NCBI GenBank assembly: GCA_038745855.1
Contig: JBCDLC010000006.1
Coordinates: 37,615 to 101,614 of the forward strand
From: UBA5336 sp038745855
GTDB taxonomy: Bacteria; Pseudomonadota; Alphaproteobacteria; Caulobacterales; Hyphomonadaceae
DNA length: 64,000 nt
Direction of reading: 5' to 3'
In this document: one piece after another, positions 63,610-64,000 of the stretch
Layout of the letters: each line of letters opens with the position of its first letter
Position numbering within the stretch: the first letter of the stretch is position 1
Program-made: the position numbers and the translations under genes
The notes under the pieces: model-generated
What the model was told of the DNA's origin: nothing
Databases searched by the model: none
What the model saw: the letters and a program-made list of their open reading frames with translations, nothing else

Positions 63610-64000
63610 ATGTCGAACATCACCGACACCATCGAAGAGCTACGCCCCTTTGGCGAGCAGCTATACACCCGCGTGATCGGCCGGGATGATCTCCATCTCG
63701 CGCCTGACTTTCTCACGCGGGCTGCGGCTGCACGCCTGAAGGCCGGCATCGCCATGCTCGAATCCTGGATCCGCCGCGTCCTCATCCTCCTCGCCCTCGA
63801 AATCGAGCCCACCCTCTCAAACGATGACCATCCCCACATCCGCTACTACCGCGAGCGCAAACTCAGCCCACCCAAGCAGTCCCTCCGCATCTTCCCAACC
63901 GGCGCCCCCTTCGACCGCAACCGCATCGAAGCGCTCAAAGCCAAAGCAAAAGCGAAATCCCAAACCTATCCCGGCCACCACCAGCCGAGCGGCCCCATCA
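63610..64000 (+). CDS. Hypothetical protein, truncated by window end
   Basis: An open frame with ATG at 63610 that runs off the window (130 codons seen). It begins MSNITDTIEELRPFGEQLYT and contains RLKAGIAMLESWIRRVLILL followed by an Arg/Lys-rich segment. Codon use is C/G-ending like the host genes, unlike the preceding AT-rich gene. No family is recognised; the hydrophobic stretch could be a helix packed in a helical domain. Confidence 0.65.
   Translation, partial: MSNITDTIEELRPFGEQLYTRVIGRDDLHLAPDFLTRAAAARLKAGIAMLESWIRRVLILLALEIEPTLSNDDHPHIRYYRERKLSPPKQSLRIFPTGAPFDRNRIEALKAKAKAKSQTYPGHHQPSGPI

Noticed and set aside
1..64000. tRNA, rRNA, CRISPR, IS elements, prophage
   Set aside because: No tRNA-like T-loop with acceptor pairing, no regularly spaced repeats, and no transposase or phage proteins were seen.

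Overview
The window is a 64 kb chromosomal segment of a free-living, aerobic or microaerobic alphaproteobacterium. The family content points towards Caulobacterales, Hyphomonadales or Parvularculales: a CrbS/CrbR acetate switch, a complete cbb3 oxidase operon next to FixLJ, a Caulobacter-type ceramide locus, a PopA-like pseudo-GGDEF protein and SdhE-Mfd-RecG. No phage, IS element, CRISPR array, tRNA or rRNA was seen. Genes are dense, mostly in short operons with 1 to 4 nt overlaps.

Layout. 0-1.7 kb: icd and a small membrane protein. 1.8-11.7 kb: an acetate module with a two-subunit sodium:solute symporter (DUF4212 plus VC_2705 type), a CrbS-like transporter/histidine kinase, a convergent CrbR-like regulator, a DcaP-like porin and acs. 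11.8-20.1 kb, minus strand: ccoNOQP-ccoGHIS, including two genes of about 52 codons (ccoQ, ccoS), followed by a small membrane protein. The CcoP copy has lost the first cysteine of its first haem motif. 20.2-22.8 kb: a small Cys-containing membrane protein, FixL-like haem-PAS kinase, FixJ and a single-domain receiver.

22.8-40.3 kb is the most interesting region. It looks like a ceramide sphingolipid factory: fatty acyl-AMP ligase, reductase, ACP and serine palmitoyltransferase in one operon; an operon of two LptF/LptG-like permeases, a ceramide-kinase-like lipid kinase and an NTase-like protein; a GNAT-type ceramide synthase candidate; and a head-group set (two nucleotidyltransferases, flippase, CDP-alcohol phosphotransferase with an extra N-terminal domain, HAD phosphatase, HIT protein). 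A cyclopropane synthase and an LpxO-type lipid hydroxylase lie at the edge. Together they would build, modify, decorate and export a sphingolipid.

40.5-48.7 kb: MscS channel, thiolase, acyltransferase-3, histidine phosphatase, CoA transferase and a PopA-like c-di-GMP effector. 48.7-57.7 kb: mfd and sdhE, divergent recG converging on a DUF502 gene with a 146-nt antisense overlap, an APH-type phosphotransferase plus DUF6285 pair, and a degenerate DUF3089 protein. 58.1-62.9 kb: a stress-type operon of photolyase, FAD amine-oxidase-like protein, DUF1365 protein and a second Cfa-type methyltransferase. 63.0 kb to the end: an AT-richer small gene and a conserved-looking gene cut by the window edge. 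No gene-free stretch exceeds 300 bases unless the weak call at 43440 is wrong. Functions are inferred from motifs and family knowledge; no search was run.
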